Counted from the stretch's first letter, positions 45,553 to 54,556 are shown. The stretch is 64,000 bases of DNA from SW132 sp038150125 (GCF_038150125.1 NZ_JBBVMF010000001.1:310001-374000), one strand, 5' to 3'. Notes: generated from the letters alone by a model not told the origin. Numbers and translations: made by a program.

Positions 45553-46548
45553 ATGAAAAACTTTCCTGATTCAGTCGTGCGCTGGGGCATCCTCGGTGCA
45601 GGAGATGTCTGCGAAATGAAAAGCGCACCAGCTATGGATAAAATCGAGCGTTCATCGCTGGTTGCCGTTATGCGACGATCCGAGGATAAAGCCAAGGATT
45701 ATGCCGAGCGCCACCAGGTCCCAAAGTGGTTTGATGATTCTGACAAGCTGCTGAATGATCCTGACGTCAATGCAATTTACATTGCCACTCCGCCCGATGC
45801 CCACGAACATCTTACAAGAAAAGCCTTTGCCGCTGGTAAACCGGTATATGTGGAAAAACCGATGGCCCGTACATTCCTGGAATGCCGTTCGATGCTTGAG
45901 GCATCTTTAAGGGCTGACCTTCCGCTATATGTGGCATATTATCGGCGGGCACTTCCCAATTTTCTAAAAATTAAAGAACTTGTCGACAGCAGCGTGATCG
46001 GCGAGGTGCGCCTGGTTGATATTCAGCTCCACAAACCTGCAAACCCGGATATTGTCGCCACAACTAACGATAACTGGCGGGTGAAACCGGAAATTTCCGG
46101 AGGTGGTTTATTTTATGATCTCGCATCTCATCAGCTTGATTTTCTTGACTTTCTACTAGGCCCCATCGAAACTGCAACTGGATTTGCCGGGAACCAGGCC
46201 GGGTTATACGAAGCCAATGATATCGTGACCGGAAGCTTTCGTTTTAAGAGTGGGGTGATGGGCTCCGGAAGCTGGTGCTTTACGGCAGGAGATATCTCCA
46301 ACATCGACCATACAACTATTATGGGGAGCAAAGGTCAAATCACTTATCCCACATTTGATGGATCTCACGTCATATTGGAAACCGGTCAAAATGGACGGAA
46401 AAGATTCGATTTTGAGCTTCCCGGACATATTCAGCAGCCTCTGATTCAATCCGTTGTAAATGATCTGCTTGGAACTGGTAAATGCCCCAGTACAGGCATT
46501 TCCGGGGCCCGAACAAACTTGGTGATGGAGCAGATTTGCTACCAATAG
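45553..46548 (+). CDS. Gfo/Idh/MocA-family oxidoreductase
   Basis: 331 aa. N-terminal Rossmann part (WGILGAGDVCEMKSAPAM), then AIYIATPPDAHEHLTRKAFAAGKPVYVEKPMARTF with the catalytic EKP Lys, and the C-terminal GGGLFYDLASHQLDFLDFLLG. NAD(P)-dependent sugar or sugar-acid dehydrogenase. Placed in a cluster with YiaK-like, DUF6807 and a second Gfo/Idh gene. Confidence 0.9.
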   Translation: MKNFPDSVVRWGILGAGDVCEMKSAPAMDKIERSSLVAVMRRSEDKAKDYAERHQVPKWFDDSDKLLNDPDVNAIYIATPPDAHEHLTRKAFAAGKPVYVEKPMARTFLECRSMLEASLRADLPLYVAYYRRALPNFLKIKELVDSSVIGEVRLVDIQLHKPANPDIVATTNDNWRVKPEISGGGLFYDLASHQLDFLDFLLGPIETATGFAGNQAGLYEANDIVTGSFRFKSGVMGSGSWCFTAGDISNIDHTTIMGSKGQITYPTFDGSHVILETGQNGRKRFDFELPGHIQQPLIQSVVNDLLGTGKCPSTGISGARTNLVMEQICYQ

Positions 46549-46555
46549 AATCAGT

Positions 46556-46837
46556 AATAAACTACCTCGGGGCAGAGCCCACGAGGCATCAACTTAGAAC
46601 CTATAACTTTAGGTCCAATAATGAGTTTATTCTGGAGTGTCCCCCTTCGAAGGGGGCAATGGGGGATGATCAGTTAAGTTTCTGAATCAAGTTCAGGACT
46701 TCTCTAAACTCAGAAGTCATCCCCCATCCCCCTTCAAAGGGGGACTTTTATCCTTTCCGACCCAGAGGGTCGGGGAATTAAACCACTTTAGATTAATGAA
46801 TTGAATCAAGTATTCTTAATACAAACTTATTGAAAAA
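46556..46837 (+). repeat. Dispersed repeat copy A with internal palindrome
   Basis: Shares AATAAACTACCTCGGGG at the left and GGGGAATTAAACCACTT at the right with copy B (60033). Its core 46639-46745 is an almost perfect inverted repeat (GTCCCCCTTCGAAGGGGG facing CCCCCTTCAAAGGGGGAC); copy B has only a 39-bp remnant of it. The right end extends past 46797 to a shared TTGAAAAA just before the DUF6807 gene start at 46844. Confidence 0.78.
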
Positions 46838-46843
46838 TTCCTG

Positions 46844-48079
46844 ATGACAGATTTCATGATCCATTGTTTTAAGATATTATGCGTACTTCTCTTTTCAGGA
46901 AGCTTACCTCTCACTGCCAATGCCCAGCAGTATACTATCACCGTATCCGCAGGCGGGTTTGACCGGATTGAAACAGTTGTCTCTTTTACTTTTCCTGATG
47001 ACATTGAGCAAGGAGTTTATCAACTAACAGCTCCGTCTGGAAAACCTACGCCCCTTCAGGTTGATGGAAACACCAACGGCTGGTTTATCCTGGATTCATT
47101 GTCTGCCGGCAGCCACCGCACTTATACACTTACTACAAAATTTATGGACAATCAGTATGAGTACGTTCAGTATTCCATTGACGAAATTTCGATCGCGTTT
47201 CAAACGGGAAATAAAAATGTGCTAAGCTATTTTTACCGGGACAATAGTCCGCCTGAATCACTGGATAACCGGTACAAGCGCGGCGGGTACATCCATCCTG
47301 TTTATTCGCCAGGTGGTGTTGAGCTGACCAGTCATCTGAACGTGGACCATCATCCGCATCACCTGGGAATCTGGTCGGCATGGACAAACACGGAATTCCA
47401 GGGACGGACACCCGACTTCTGGAATTTTCATAACAACACCGGGAATGTGCGGGCTGCCGGTTCACTTGGTGATAAATGGGATGGCCCGGTTCACGCCGGA
47501 TTTAAAAGTCATCATCAGTTTATCGATCATTCTGCCCCGGATGATAATCCTGTCGTAGCCCTCAATGAGGAGTGGGAACTGAGAGTATATCCTGAAATAA
47601 AAAGTGGTGATTATTTAATGTTTGATCTGGCCATCACTCAGACAGCGAATACCGGCAAACCGCTTCATCTTCCTGAATATCACTATGGCGGACTCGGTGT
47701 ACGTGGGCATGCTGACTGGGATGATCCGGAGAAGGTGACTTTTTTGACCTCAACCGGTTCTGGCCGGGAAGGCAACGCCACCCGCGTACGCTGGAGCCAC
47801 GTTGGCGGAATTGTTGACGGTCAGATTGCGGGGCTCACCATGATGGGCCACCCGGAAAATTTCAGACATCCCCAAACGATCCGAATCCACCCGGATATCC
47901 CCTACTATAACTTTGCTCCTACTCAGCTTGGGGAGATGTCTATCAAGCCGGGATCTCCTTACATTACACGCTATCGATTCGTAACATATGATGGCGAGCC
48001 GGATGCAGATGAACTTGATGGCTTGTGGAACGATTATTCATATCCTCCCGGTGTCACGGTTCAAAAAAATCTGCCCTAA
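46844..48079 (+). CDS. Secreted DUF6807 / PmoA-like protein
   Basis: 411 aa. Signal peptide ends near ANAQ (residue 27). The GGYIHPVYSPGGVELTSHLNVDHHPHHLGIWSAW block and the end region GLWNDYSYPPGVTV match the DUF6807 (PmoA-like) family, which is unrelated to methane oxidation despite the name and is often found beside sugar dehydrogenases. The His-rich DHHPHHLGIW suggests metal or sugar binding. Function unknown. Confidence 0.82.
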   Translation: MTDFMIHCFKILCVLLFSGSLPLTANAQQYTITVSAGGFDRIETVVSFTFPDDIEQGVYQLTAPSGKPTPLQVDGNTNGWFILDSLSAGSHRTYTLTTKFMDNQYEYVQYSIDEISIAFQTGNKNVLSYFYRDNSPPESLDNRYKRGGYIHPVYSPGGVELTSHLNVDHHPHHLGIWSAWTNTEFQGRTPDFWNFHNNTGNVRAAGSLGDKWDGPVHAGFKSHHQFIDHSAPDDNPVVALNEEWELRVYPEIKSGDYLMFDLAITQTANTGKPLHLPEYHYGGLGVRGHADWDDPEKVTFLTSTGSGREGNATRVRWSHVGGIVDGQIAGLTMMGHPENFRHPQTIRIHPDIPYYNFAPTQLGEMSIKPGSPYITRYRFVTYDGEPDADELDGLWNDYSYPPGVTVQKNLP

Positions 48080-48224
48080 TCCAAAGTGGGCGTTCGGCGA
48101 GAGGGTTGTTTATCGAATGTTGAAAAATCTGATAAACATTCCCTTCCGTACTCTTAACTAAGTGGGGCTTTTACACTCATAAGTTTATTTCAGTTCATAA
48201 CAATCAAATAGAAACCAAAAAAAC

Positions 48225-49265
48225 ATGACGTCTCAAAAATTTAGAATAGGTATTGTTGGATGCGGAAATATTTCGGATATGCATGCGCAGGCTATTATCA
48301 ATTCTGAACGCGGAGAGCTTTTCTCAGCCCACAGCCGAACAGAATCGAGGCTGGAAGCCTTTTGTGACACCTATGATATTTCTGGTTCAACCTCTTATGA
48401 TGAATTCCTTGAAAATCCTGAGCTGGAAGCCGTCTCCATCTGCACACCGAGCGGCACCCATCTCGATTACGGCATACTGGCAGCGGAAGCGGGAAAACAT
48501 GTGATTGTGGAAAAACCTATCGAGGTGACCGTAGAGCGCGGCCGGGCCCTCATCAACAGCTGCAAAGAGAATGGTGTGCAGCTGGCGGTCATCTATCAGA
48601 ACCGGTTTATCGATGATGTTCAGAAAATGAAACAGATGATTGATGCCGGCGAGATTGGGGAAACGATTCTAGCCAGTGCATCTGTACGCTGGTTTCGCAG
48701 CCAGGAATACTACAGCGAATCCTTCTGGCGCGGCACGTTTGAGCTTGATGGCGGCGGGGTTGTCATTAATCAGTCCATCCACACCATTGATCTGCTCCAG
48801 TGGTTTATTGGCGATGTTGAATCTGTTTCGGGTCTGACCGGTACATTTACCCACAACGGGATTGAGGCAGAAGATACGGCCGTAGCCAGCCTGCGGTTTA
48901 AGAACGGGGCGATTGGCGTGTTCGAGGGATCAACCTCAATTGTTCCTGCCCAGAAAAGACGCATCGAGGTAAACGGCGCTACTGGAACAGCCCTCCTCGA
49001 AGGTGACCGGTTTCAGAAAAAACCTGAGGCAGATCAACCAGAGGAACCCGAAGATAGCGGAGAAGCGGCCGGAGCTGCGAGTCCATTAGGCGGCATGGAG
49101 GTGTTGAATCACCAGCGCCAGTTTGAGCAGATTTTTGAAGCTTTTGCCGAAAATAGAGTTCCCGTAGTATCAGGAGATGAGAGCCTTAAATCTCTTGCGA
49201 TTGTTGAGGCGCTTTACACCTCAGCAGAAGAAAAACGAGTGGTGTTTATTGATGAGATCTTGTAA
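48225..49265 (+). CDS. Gfo/Idh/MocA-family oxidoreductase (second copy)
   Basis: 346 aa. RIGIVGCGNISDMHAQAI, VSICTPSGTHLDYGILAAEAGKHVIVEKPIEV (EKP motif) and GGGVVINQSIHTIDLLQWFIG are the family signature. It is not a recent duplicate of the 45553 gene, since the two differ throughout. It probably handles another intermediate of the same sugar-acid pathway. Confidence 0.9.
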   Translation: MTSQKFRIGIVGCGNISDMHAQAIINSERGELFSAHSRTESRLEAFCDTYDISGSTSYDEFLENPELEAVSICTPSGTHLDYGILAAEAGKHVIVEKPIEVTVERGRALINSCKENGVQLAVIYQNRFIDDVQKMKQMIDAGEIGETILASASVRWFRSQEYYSESFWRGTFELDGGGVVINQSIHTIDLLQWFIGDVESVSGLTGTFTHNGIEAEDTAVASLRFKNGAIGVFEGSTSIVPAQKRRIEVNGATGTALLEGDRFQKKPEADQPEEPEDSGEAAGAASPLGGMEVLNHQRQFEQIFEAFAENRVPVVSGDESLKSLAIVEALYTSAEEKRVVFIDEIL

Positions 49266-49506
49266 GTCAATCCTAATTATACAATAGATCTATCTGCAGA
49301 AATTCTAAACGTATAAAATTCACGCTAACCTTATCTGTTTTCTTTGATTTCTTAGGGGCTAAATTTCATGTTTTAAATTCTCTACTCTTTCGTTTGGCGA
49401 AAACAGTTAAACCATTCAACAGTTAAACGATTTAACTTTTTGCCAGGGACTTTAATCCACTTTTTTGATCTGATCTTATCATCAGATTAGCGCAACTGTC
49501 AATCCA

Positions 49507-51036
49507 CTACACAGCATCCACGACGAGCTTGTACGTCGGATCCTCAACGATATTGACTTCGATAATAGCATCGGCATTGCGCAGGAGTTTCCGGCAATCT
49601 TTGCTTAGGTGGGTCAGATGAACGCGTTTACCGACTTTATGATAGCGTTCAGTTAATTTGTTCAGCGCTTCAATGGCGGACATATCCACCACGCGACTCT
49701 CCTTGAAATTAATCACAACATCATCGGGATCATTGAGCACATCAAACTTATCGTTGAATACTGACACAGAGCCGAAGAATAGCGGCCCATAAATCTCATA
49801 GTGTTTTGCGCCATCTTCATCCCATCGTTTTCGGGCGCGGATACGCTTGGCGTTATCCCAGGCAAAGACGAGGGCCGCAATAATCACCCCGATAATAACC
49901 GCAAGCGCAAGATTGTGCAGGATCACCGTCACCAGTGTCACCAGCACCATCACAATAATATCCGATTTTGGCATCTTATTGAAGGTTTTCAGACTGGCCC
50001 ACTCGAACGTCCCGATTGCCACCATAATCATCAGACCGGTTAGGGCAGCCATCGGCAGAAGTTCAATCACACCTGCACCAAACATGATGAAGACCAACAG
50101 CATGAGGGCGGCTACAATCCCGGAAATTCTTGTGCGTGAACCTGAGGAGACGTTGATCAGGCTTTGTCCAAGCATGGCACAACCGCCCATCCCGGAAAAG
50201 AAACCCGACATCACGTTGGCGGTGCCCTGTGCAATCGCCTCTTTGTTACTGCGACCACGAGTTTCGGTAATTTCATCGATGATGTTGAGCGTGAGCAGGC
50301 TTTCAATCAGCCCAACGGCAGCCATGATTGCGGCGTAAGGAAGAATCAGCATAAAGGTGGCCATCGTAAATGGAACCTGCGGAATATGGAACGGCGGAAA
50401 TCCTCCCTGTATCGACGCGATATCGCCGACCGTTCGGGTATCGATTCCGAAAAAGGTGACAATTCCAAAGATAATCAAAATGGCGGCAAGTGATGGCGGC
50501 AGTGCCGTCGTGATTTTTGGCAGGCCCCAGATAATCAGCATCGTCATCAGTACCAGTCCAAGCAATATGTAGAGCGCCGGGCCGGTAAGCCACTCCCCCG
50601 CAGGATTTTTAAATTCATTCAACTGAGACATGAAAATGATGATGGCCAGGCCATTTACAAATCCAAATATGACCGAGTGAGGAACCAGGCGCATTAGCTT
50701 TCCCAGTTTCAGAGCGCCAGCAATCAGCTGAAAAATGCCAGCCAGTACCACAGTTGCAAAAACATATTCCGGTCCGTGCGATAGCGCCAGACTTATAATA
50801 ATAACCGCAATGGCGCCTGTTGCACCTGAAATCATGCCGGGCCGTCCGCCCATCACAGCGGCAACAAGTCCCACAACAAACGCCGCGTAAAGGCCAGTTA
50901 ACGGTGAGAGTCCGGCGATGATAGCAAATGCCAGCGCCTCCGGGACAAGCGCCATTGCAACGGTAATACCGGCAAGGACTTCAATTCTGTAATTTACATC
51001 GGTAGAAAACTCGAATAGCGAAAAAATCTTTTTCAT
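49507..51036 (-). CDS. SulP-family inorganic anion transporter with STAS domain
   Basis: 509 aa, about 12 TM helices followed by a C-terminal STAS domain (VVINFKESRVVDMSAIEALNKLTERYHKVGKRVHL). GISGATGAIAVI-like and SGFFSGMGGCAMLGQSLIN are SulP motifs. Could transport sulfate or bicarbonate; not distinguishable here. The 240 bp before it (49266-49506) hold nothing recognised. Confidence 0.9.
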   Translation of the reverse strand: MKKIFSLFEFSTDVNYRIEVLAGITVAMALVPEALAFAIIAGLSPLTGLYAAFVVGLVAAVMGGRPGMISGATGAIAVIIISLALSHGPEYVFATVVLAGIFQLIAGALKLGKLMRLVPHSVIFGFVNGLAIIIFMSQLNEFKNPAGEWLTGPALYILLGLVLMTMLIIWGLPKITTALPPSLAAILIIFGIVTFFGIDTRTVGDIASIQGGFPPFHIPQVPFTMATFMLILPYAAIMAAVGLIESLLTLNIIDEITETRGRSNKEAIAQGTANVMSGFFSGMGGCAMLGQSLINVSSGSRTRISGIVAALMLLVFIMFGAGVIELLPMAALTGLMIMVAIGTFEWASLKTFNKMPKSDIIVMVLVTLVTVILHNLALAVIIGVIIAALVFAWDNAKRIRARKRWDEDGAKHYEIYGPLFFGSVSVFNDKFDVLNDPDDVVINFKESRVVDMSAIEALNKLTERYHKVGKRVHLTHLSKDCRKLLRNADAIIEVNIVEDPTYKLVVDAV

Positions 51037-51340
51037 TAAAAATCTAAAAGTTGACTGGCCAGAGAGGTTGAATGATCATGAACGCGCATCTGAATGATGC
51101 CGATACATAAATTATAATAGCCCGTGCCTGTAGTGTGTTCTGATGATATTTTTGAGCTGTAAAAGGTAGGGATAATCTCAGGCAAATAATCCGAAAATTA
51201 TTGAAATTCAATAAGTTAGGGTGATTCATGCCTTGTAAGTAACTGATAAATAAAGGTGGCACCGCTTCCACGGTATTGGGAGAAAATATCTGATTCGCGA
51301 CATTTTTTAGCTATCGATGGACAGTTTTATTTCTTGAGGG

Positions 51341-51555
51341 AAATCCCCTCTTTGAGAGGGGAAATGGAATTGAAAACTGCGGAGCGCAGATTTTCAAACC
51401 GAGTGGTGTGTTGAAATGGCCAGGAGTTGGAATATGCTTATAGTTTTCTTCAAGGCTCTGAAACACACCCCTCGTAACACTCATCCGGCGTTGCCGTTTC
51501 GTTTAAACTTTTTCGCTGTCGCGTGCAAAAGATGAGCCCTCTCCAGAGGGGATTT
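51341..51555. repeat. MITE-like element with 11-bp terminal inverted repeats
   Basis: AAATCCCCTCT at 51341-51351 is the exact reverse complement of AGAGGGGATTT at 51545-51555. Inside, GGTGTGTT (about 51401) faces AACACACC (about 51462), giving nested inverted repeats. No open frame inside. No clear target duplication seen. Confidence 0.6.
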
Positions 51556-51572
51556 TAAAATCTGACACCTCT

Positions 51573-51614
51573 CAAGATGGTATTGCCCCTTATTTAGGGC
51601 AAGATTATTAGCTA
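51573..51614 (+). repeat. CAAATGGTGTyGCCC-type hairpin repeat, copy 2
   Basis: CAAGATGGTATTGCCCCTTA then TTTAGGGCAAGATTATTAGCTA, a diverged copy of the family with GCCC/GGGC arms. Confidence 0.5.
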
Positions 51615-51673
51615 CCGGTGACAGATTGTAAATTAGTTAATCGATATACCTTTTACTCCAACGGCTATGTGTC

Positions 51674-51832
51674 AGATCTCCCTTCCGAGGGGAGATCATC
51701 CTGTTCGTTTAGAACAGGGTAAGAGGGGTGTTGAGAGACTTGATGACGGAATCGATGCCAGGTTTTCAGATTGGTAATAAGTTCTGTTAGACACCCCTCC
51801 CGGCTAAAGCCGTACTCCCCTCTGGGAGATTT
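51674..51832. repeat. MITE-like element with imperfect terminal inverted repeats
   Basis: AGATCTCCC (51674-51682) faces GGGAGATTT (51824-51832), matching 8 of 9. Near the left end GATCTCCC/GGGGAGATC and CTGTTC/GAACAG make hairpins; GGGGTGTT and GACACCCC are further inverted arms. Related in style to the 51341 element. Confidence 0.55.
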
Positions 51833-51846
51833 TTTCTTTCATTCCT

Positions 51847-51884
51847 CAAATGGTGTTGCCCGTTTTTGGACAAAACTGGTAGCT
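51847..51884 (+). repeat. CAAATGGTGTyGCCC-type hairpin repeat, copy 3
   Basis: CAAATGGTGTTGCCCGTTTT then TGGACAAAACTGGTAGCT; nearly identical to copy 1 at 42516. Confidence 0.62.
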
Positions 51885-51957
51885 CGAAACGTCATCTCCT
51901 ATTCCGGCTCAATCTTTTAACTCTGCCAGCGGAAGATCAATTTCCAATACAAAGACG

Positions 51958-51986
51958 GGAGATCGCGGATCGGAGTCCTCGATGAC
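51958..51986 (-). repeat. REP-like palindrome, copy 6 (inverted)
   Basis: GGAGAT-CGCGGATCGGAGTCCTCG-ATGAC, same end motifs as the other copies, with an imperfect core stem. Confidence 0.6.
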
Positions 51987-52034
51987 GTGTGAGAAGATTG
52001 TAAACTTGTTACAAGAGAGCTTAGCAATACCGTC

Positions 52035-52074
52035 ATGGCTCATGGCCCTCTCGGGTCGGCGACCCGAGCTACGT
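52035..52074 (+). repeat. 40-bp direct repeat, left copy
   Basis: Starts ATGGCTCATGGCC and ends with the hairpin CTCGGGTCGGCGACCCGAG and CTACGT. The right copy is at 52233-52272 with three mismatches. Another GGGTCGCTGACCC hairpin follows at about 52080. Confidence 0.72.
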
Positions 52075-52232
52075 ACAGCGGGTCGCTGACCCGCTTCGAT
52101 GATTAACTCAACGCCCAGTATTTAACTATCTATGCAGGAATGTGGATACAGAAAGCCCCTCTCCCAATATGAAGCACCTGAATTCTGGTTCGTGACAATC
52201 GACGGTGATGGAAAATGGCTACTGACTCTTGC

Positions 52233-52272
52233 ATGGCTCATAGCCATTTCGGGTCGGCGACCCGAGCTACGT
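52233..52272 (+). repeat. 40-bp direct repeat, right copy
   Basis: 37 of 40 bases match the left copy. Its last six bases include the stop codon (complement of CTA at 52267-52269) and last codon of the aminotransferase gene on the minus strand, so the repeat boundary lies inside that gene. Confidence 0.72.
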
Positions 52273-53433
52273 CAATCCCTCAAGCCCGCGACACGCTTCT
52301 TTTAGCTCCTCCTCTTTTTTGGCAAAGCAGAACCGCAGCTGGAATTTGCCATCGTCGGGATTTGAATAGAACGAACCACCCGGAACGGATCCTATTCCCA
52401 CCCGTTCGATGAGTGTGGAGCAGGCTTCCTGGTCGTTGCTGAACCCGGGCTGACCGGCCAGCGGGCGAAAATTTGCCAGTACATAGTAAGCTCCCTCCGG
52501 CCACGGCACATCAAAGCCGGCTGATTCCAGTGCCCGGCACATCATCGTCCGCTTTTTATCGTAATCTTTGAGCAGCTGATCGTAATAGCTGCTGCCCGTG
52601 GCAAAGCCTTCGGCCAGGCCGTACTGGAGCGGGGTCGGCGCACAGATGTAGAGGATATCATTCAGCAGTCCCATCTTTTCGATAATCTCTTCCGGACCGG
52701 TTGCATAGCCAAGCCTCCAGCCGGTCATGTTAAAGGTTTTGGAAAAGCTGCTCAGAGTGATCGTCCGCTCGAAAGCTCCATCCAGTGAAGCCAGCGAGAG
52801 ATGCTCCCGGCCATCGTAGGTCATATATTCATACACTTCATCCGTGATGGCATAGAGATCATGTTTGATCAGCAATTCCAGCAAGGTTTCAAGCTCCTCC
52901 GGGCTCCACACTTTTCCGCAGGGATTGTTGGGCGTGGTGAGCACAATCGCTTTTGTGTTTGGCGTGATCAGCGATTCAAGTTTGTCAAAATCTACCTCCC
53001 ATGAAGGTTTTTGGAGAGCGAGTGATTTTTGTGTCACTCCCCGAAGGTCAAGCAGTTTACTGTGGTAGCCGTAAAGCGGTTCGAACTGGATCACCTCATC
53101 GCCGGGCTCAAGCAATGCAAACGCAGCGGTTGCAAACGCCCCGGTGGAACCGGCGGTGACCAGGATATTTTCAGCTCCCTTCACCGGAATCTGATTGAAT
53201 GATCTTACCTTATCCATAATGCGATCAACCAGCGGATCAGCTCCGCCAAACGGTGCGTAAATGGATTTGTCCTGATCGATGGCTTTCTTTGCTTCTTCTT
53301 TGATGGGGCCCGGGGCCGGCATATCGCAAATTCCCTGCCCCAGGTTGATGCCGTTCACCGCATTTACACGGGCGGTCACCGACCGGATATCACTTTGATG
53401 CAGATTATTTGTAAGAGAAGAGAGTGGTTTCAT
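52267..53433 (-). CDS. Class I/II PLP-dependent aminotransferase (KAT/methionine type)
   Basis: 388 aa. INLGQGICDMPAPGPI, YAPFGGADPLVDRIMDKV, TTPNNPCGKVW and the PLP lysine motif SSFSKTFNMTGWRLGY fit the kynurenine/glutamine-transaminase K and methionine aminotransferase (YbdL-like) group. Substrate not determined. Its final codon and stop come from the 52233 repeat, so the C-terminus may have been altered by it. Confidence 0.9.
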   Translation of the reverse strand: MKPLSSLTNNLHQSDIRSVTARVNAVNGINLGQGICDMPAPGPIKEEAKKAIDQDKSIYAPFGGADPLVDRIMDKVRSFNQIPVKGAENILVTAGSTGAFATAAFALLEPGDEVIQFEPLYGYHSKLLDLRGVTQKSLALQKPSWEVDFDKLESLITPNTKAIVLTTPNNPCGKVWSPEELETLLELLIKHDLYAITDEVYEYMTYDGREHLSLASLDGAFERTITLSSFSKTFNMTGWRLGYATGPEEIIEKMGLLNDILYICAPTPLQYGLAEGFATGSSYYDQLLKDYDKKRTMMCRALESAGFDVPWPEGAYYVLANFRPLAGQPGFSNDQEACSTLIERVGIGSVPGGSFYSNPDDGKFQLRFCFAKKEEELKEACRGLEGLT

Positions 53434-53492
53434 AGGGTATTAAAATCGGTTCTGTTCTGAATGAAGATGAAGATGGCAACTTTCAGCGGATT

Positions 53493-54224
53493 TCACAAAG
53501 TCCCCTTGATCTCCCTCACCTTATCCACCAGCTTGTCGTAATGCGAGCCTTTCCAGTAGATCTTCCCGCACTGGTCACACTGCATAAATTCTTCGAAACT
53601 CTTTTGAACCCGCGGAGGCAGCTCTGCCTCCACATCTGCTTTTTCCACCGACTTCAAGTGACCATTGCAGCTCATGCATCTTGAAAAGGGGCTAAGTTTT
53701 GATGAGAGATTGAAATATCGAATAACGTCTGAAAGCTGCTCATCCGGATCTGTCGACCGCAGCCAGTGACCATAAGAAAGTTTGCCGTGTTTCAATAACC
53801 CCACATCCCTGGTGAGCACAGCACGGTTTTCCTGAACAGCGTTTTTTACTATCTCAGGATCACTGGCGCTATTGTTGTAGAGAGTGTCGATTCCAGTGAG
53901 GCGAAGCAGCCGCGCCAGTTTACCAAGATGAACATCCGCTACAAACCACTCGGGCATCTCATCAACCGGCCTGATATTATCTGGGTAATTTGAACCGTCT
54001 ATGATCTCTTTCGGTATCACCATCAGGCTGTCACCGCCGGAAACATTATAAGAGAGCGGATTTTCTCTGCCGTTCACCATCAACCCAAACACTTCCACAT
54101 GCGGCACGCCACACGACTCAACCAGGTCTTTGGCTGATGGATTAAGGTGAAATGACTTTTCAACCTCCGGCTGACCTGTGAAAACCTGCAAAGAACCTTC
54201 GAACTCAAACCGGGCCGTGTTCAT
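53493..54224 (-). CDS. Mut7-C RNase domain protein with N-terminal ubiquitin-like domain
   Basis: 243 aa. N-terminal beta-grasp (Mut7-C ubiquitin-like) about 1-85 (FGLMVNGRENPLSYNVSGGDSLMVIP), then the Mut7-C RNase domain (WFVADVHLGKLARLLRLTGIDTLYNN, LTRDVGLLKHGK) and a zinc ribbon with two CxxC pairs (CMSCNGHL and CDQCGKIYW). PIN-fold relatives act as RNases. Cellular target unknown. Confidence 0.85.
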   Translation of the reverse strand: MNTARFEFEGSLQVFTGQPEVEKSFHLNPSAKDLVESCGVPHVEVFGLMVNGRENPLSYNVSGGDSLMVIPKEIIDGSNYPDNIRPVDEMPEWFVADVHLGKLARLLRLTGIDTLYNNSASDPEIVKNAVQENRAVLTRDVGLLKHGKLSYGHWLRSTDPDEQLSDVIRYFNLSSKLSPFSRCMSCNGHLKSVEKADVEAELPPRVQKSFEEFMQCDQCGKIYWKGSHYDKLVDKVREIKGTL

Positions 54225-54364
54225 ATATATGTCATTAATGGATGTGTCTGCTTCTCCATTAATAACGGCAGACGCACCGTAAAAACTCCCGCTTTTTCAA
54301 GACCATCCTCTTGAGCCAGCAAACACATGATCCGCAGATGTTCAAAGATGGCCCGCATATTCTA

Positions 54365-54400
54365 TTCTGCGACTCATGATCAATAAGCTGAGTCGCAGAA
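54365..54400. repeat. Perfect 12-bp inverted repeat with related half-site downstream
   Basis: TTCTGCGACTCA (54365-54376) faces TGAGTCGCAGAA (54389-54400) across 12 nt. TCTATTCTGCGAC occurs at both 54361-54373 and 54444-54456, so the left arm with its flank is repeated. Could be an operator, an element end or a regulatory site. Confidence 0.72.
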
Positions 54401-54539
54401 CATCGCCCTGGAAAACAGTGTATTGCAAACAGCCCTGAAATAATCTATTCTGCGACGGTACATACTGCGAATGAAATTTCGTTGAATTGTATGTTATTGC
54501 CATTCTAAATACTACTGCAGTTGCCCGTTCGTTTTGATT

Positions 54540-54556
54540 GTATTACATTGTAATAC
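54540..54556. promoter_or_regulatory. Palindromic operator candidate of the RHH/PIN pair
   Basis: GTATTAC-ATT-GTAATAC is a perfect 7+3+7 palindrome 15 bp upstream of the RHH start at 54572. RHH antitoxins usually bind such sites to autoregulate. Confidence 0.65.

Larger units (their letters stand above)
51037..52266. other. Gene-free island of hairpin repeats
   Basis: 1.23 kb with no credible gene. It holds two long inverted-repeat elements (51341-51555, 51674-51832), two CAAATGGTGTyGCCC-type repeats, one REP-like palindrome with a collapsed relative at 51891 (GTCATCTCCT), and a 40-bp direct repeat pair with GGGTCGnCGACCC hairpins. Confidence 0.8.

Noticed and set aside
49801..50593. Long open frames opposite the SulP gene
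   Set aside because: They are antisense shadows of a hydrophobic membrane protein gene, Ile/His-rich with no domains.
51037..52266. Remnant transposase or insertion sequence in the repeat island
   Set aside because: No frame gives transposase motifs; only hairpins and short inverted repeats are seen.
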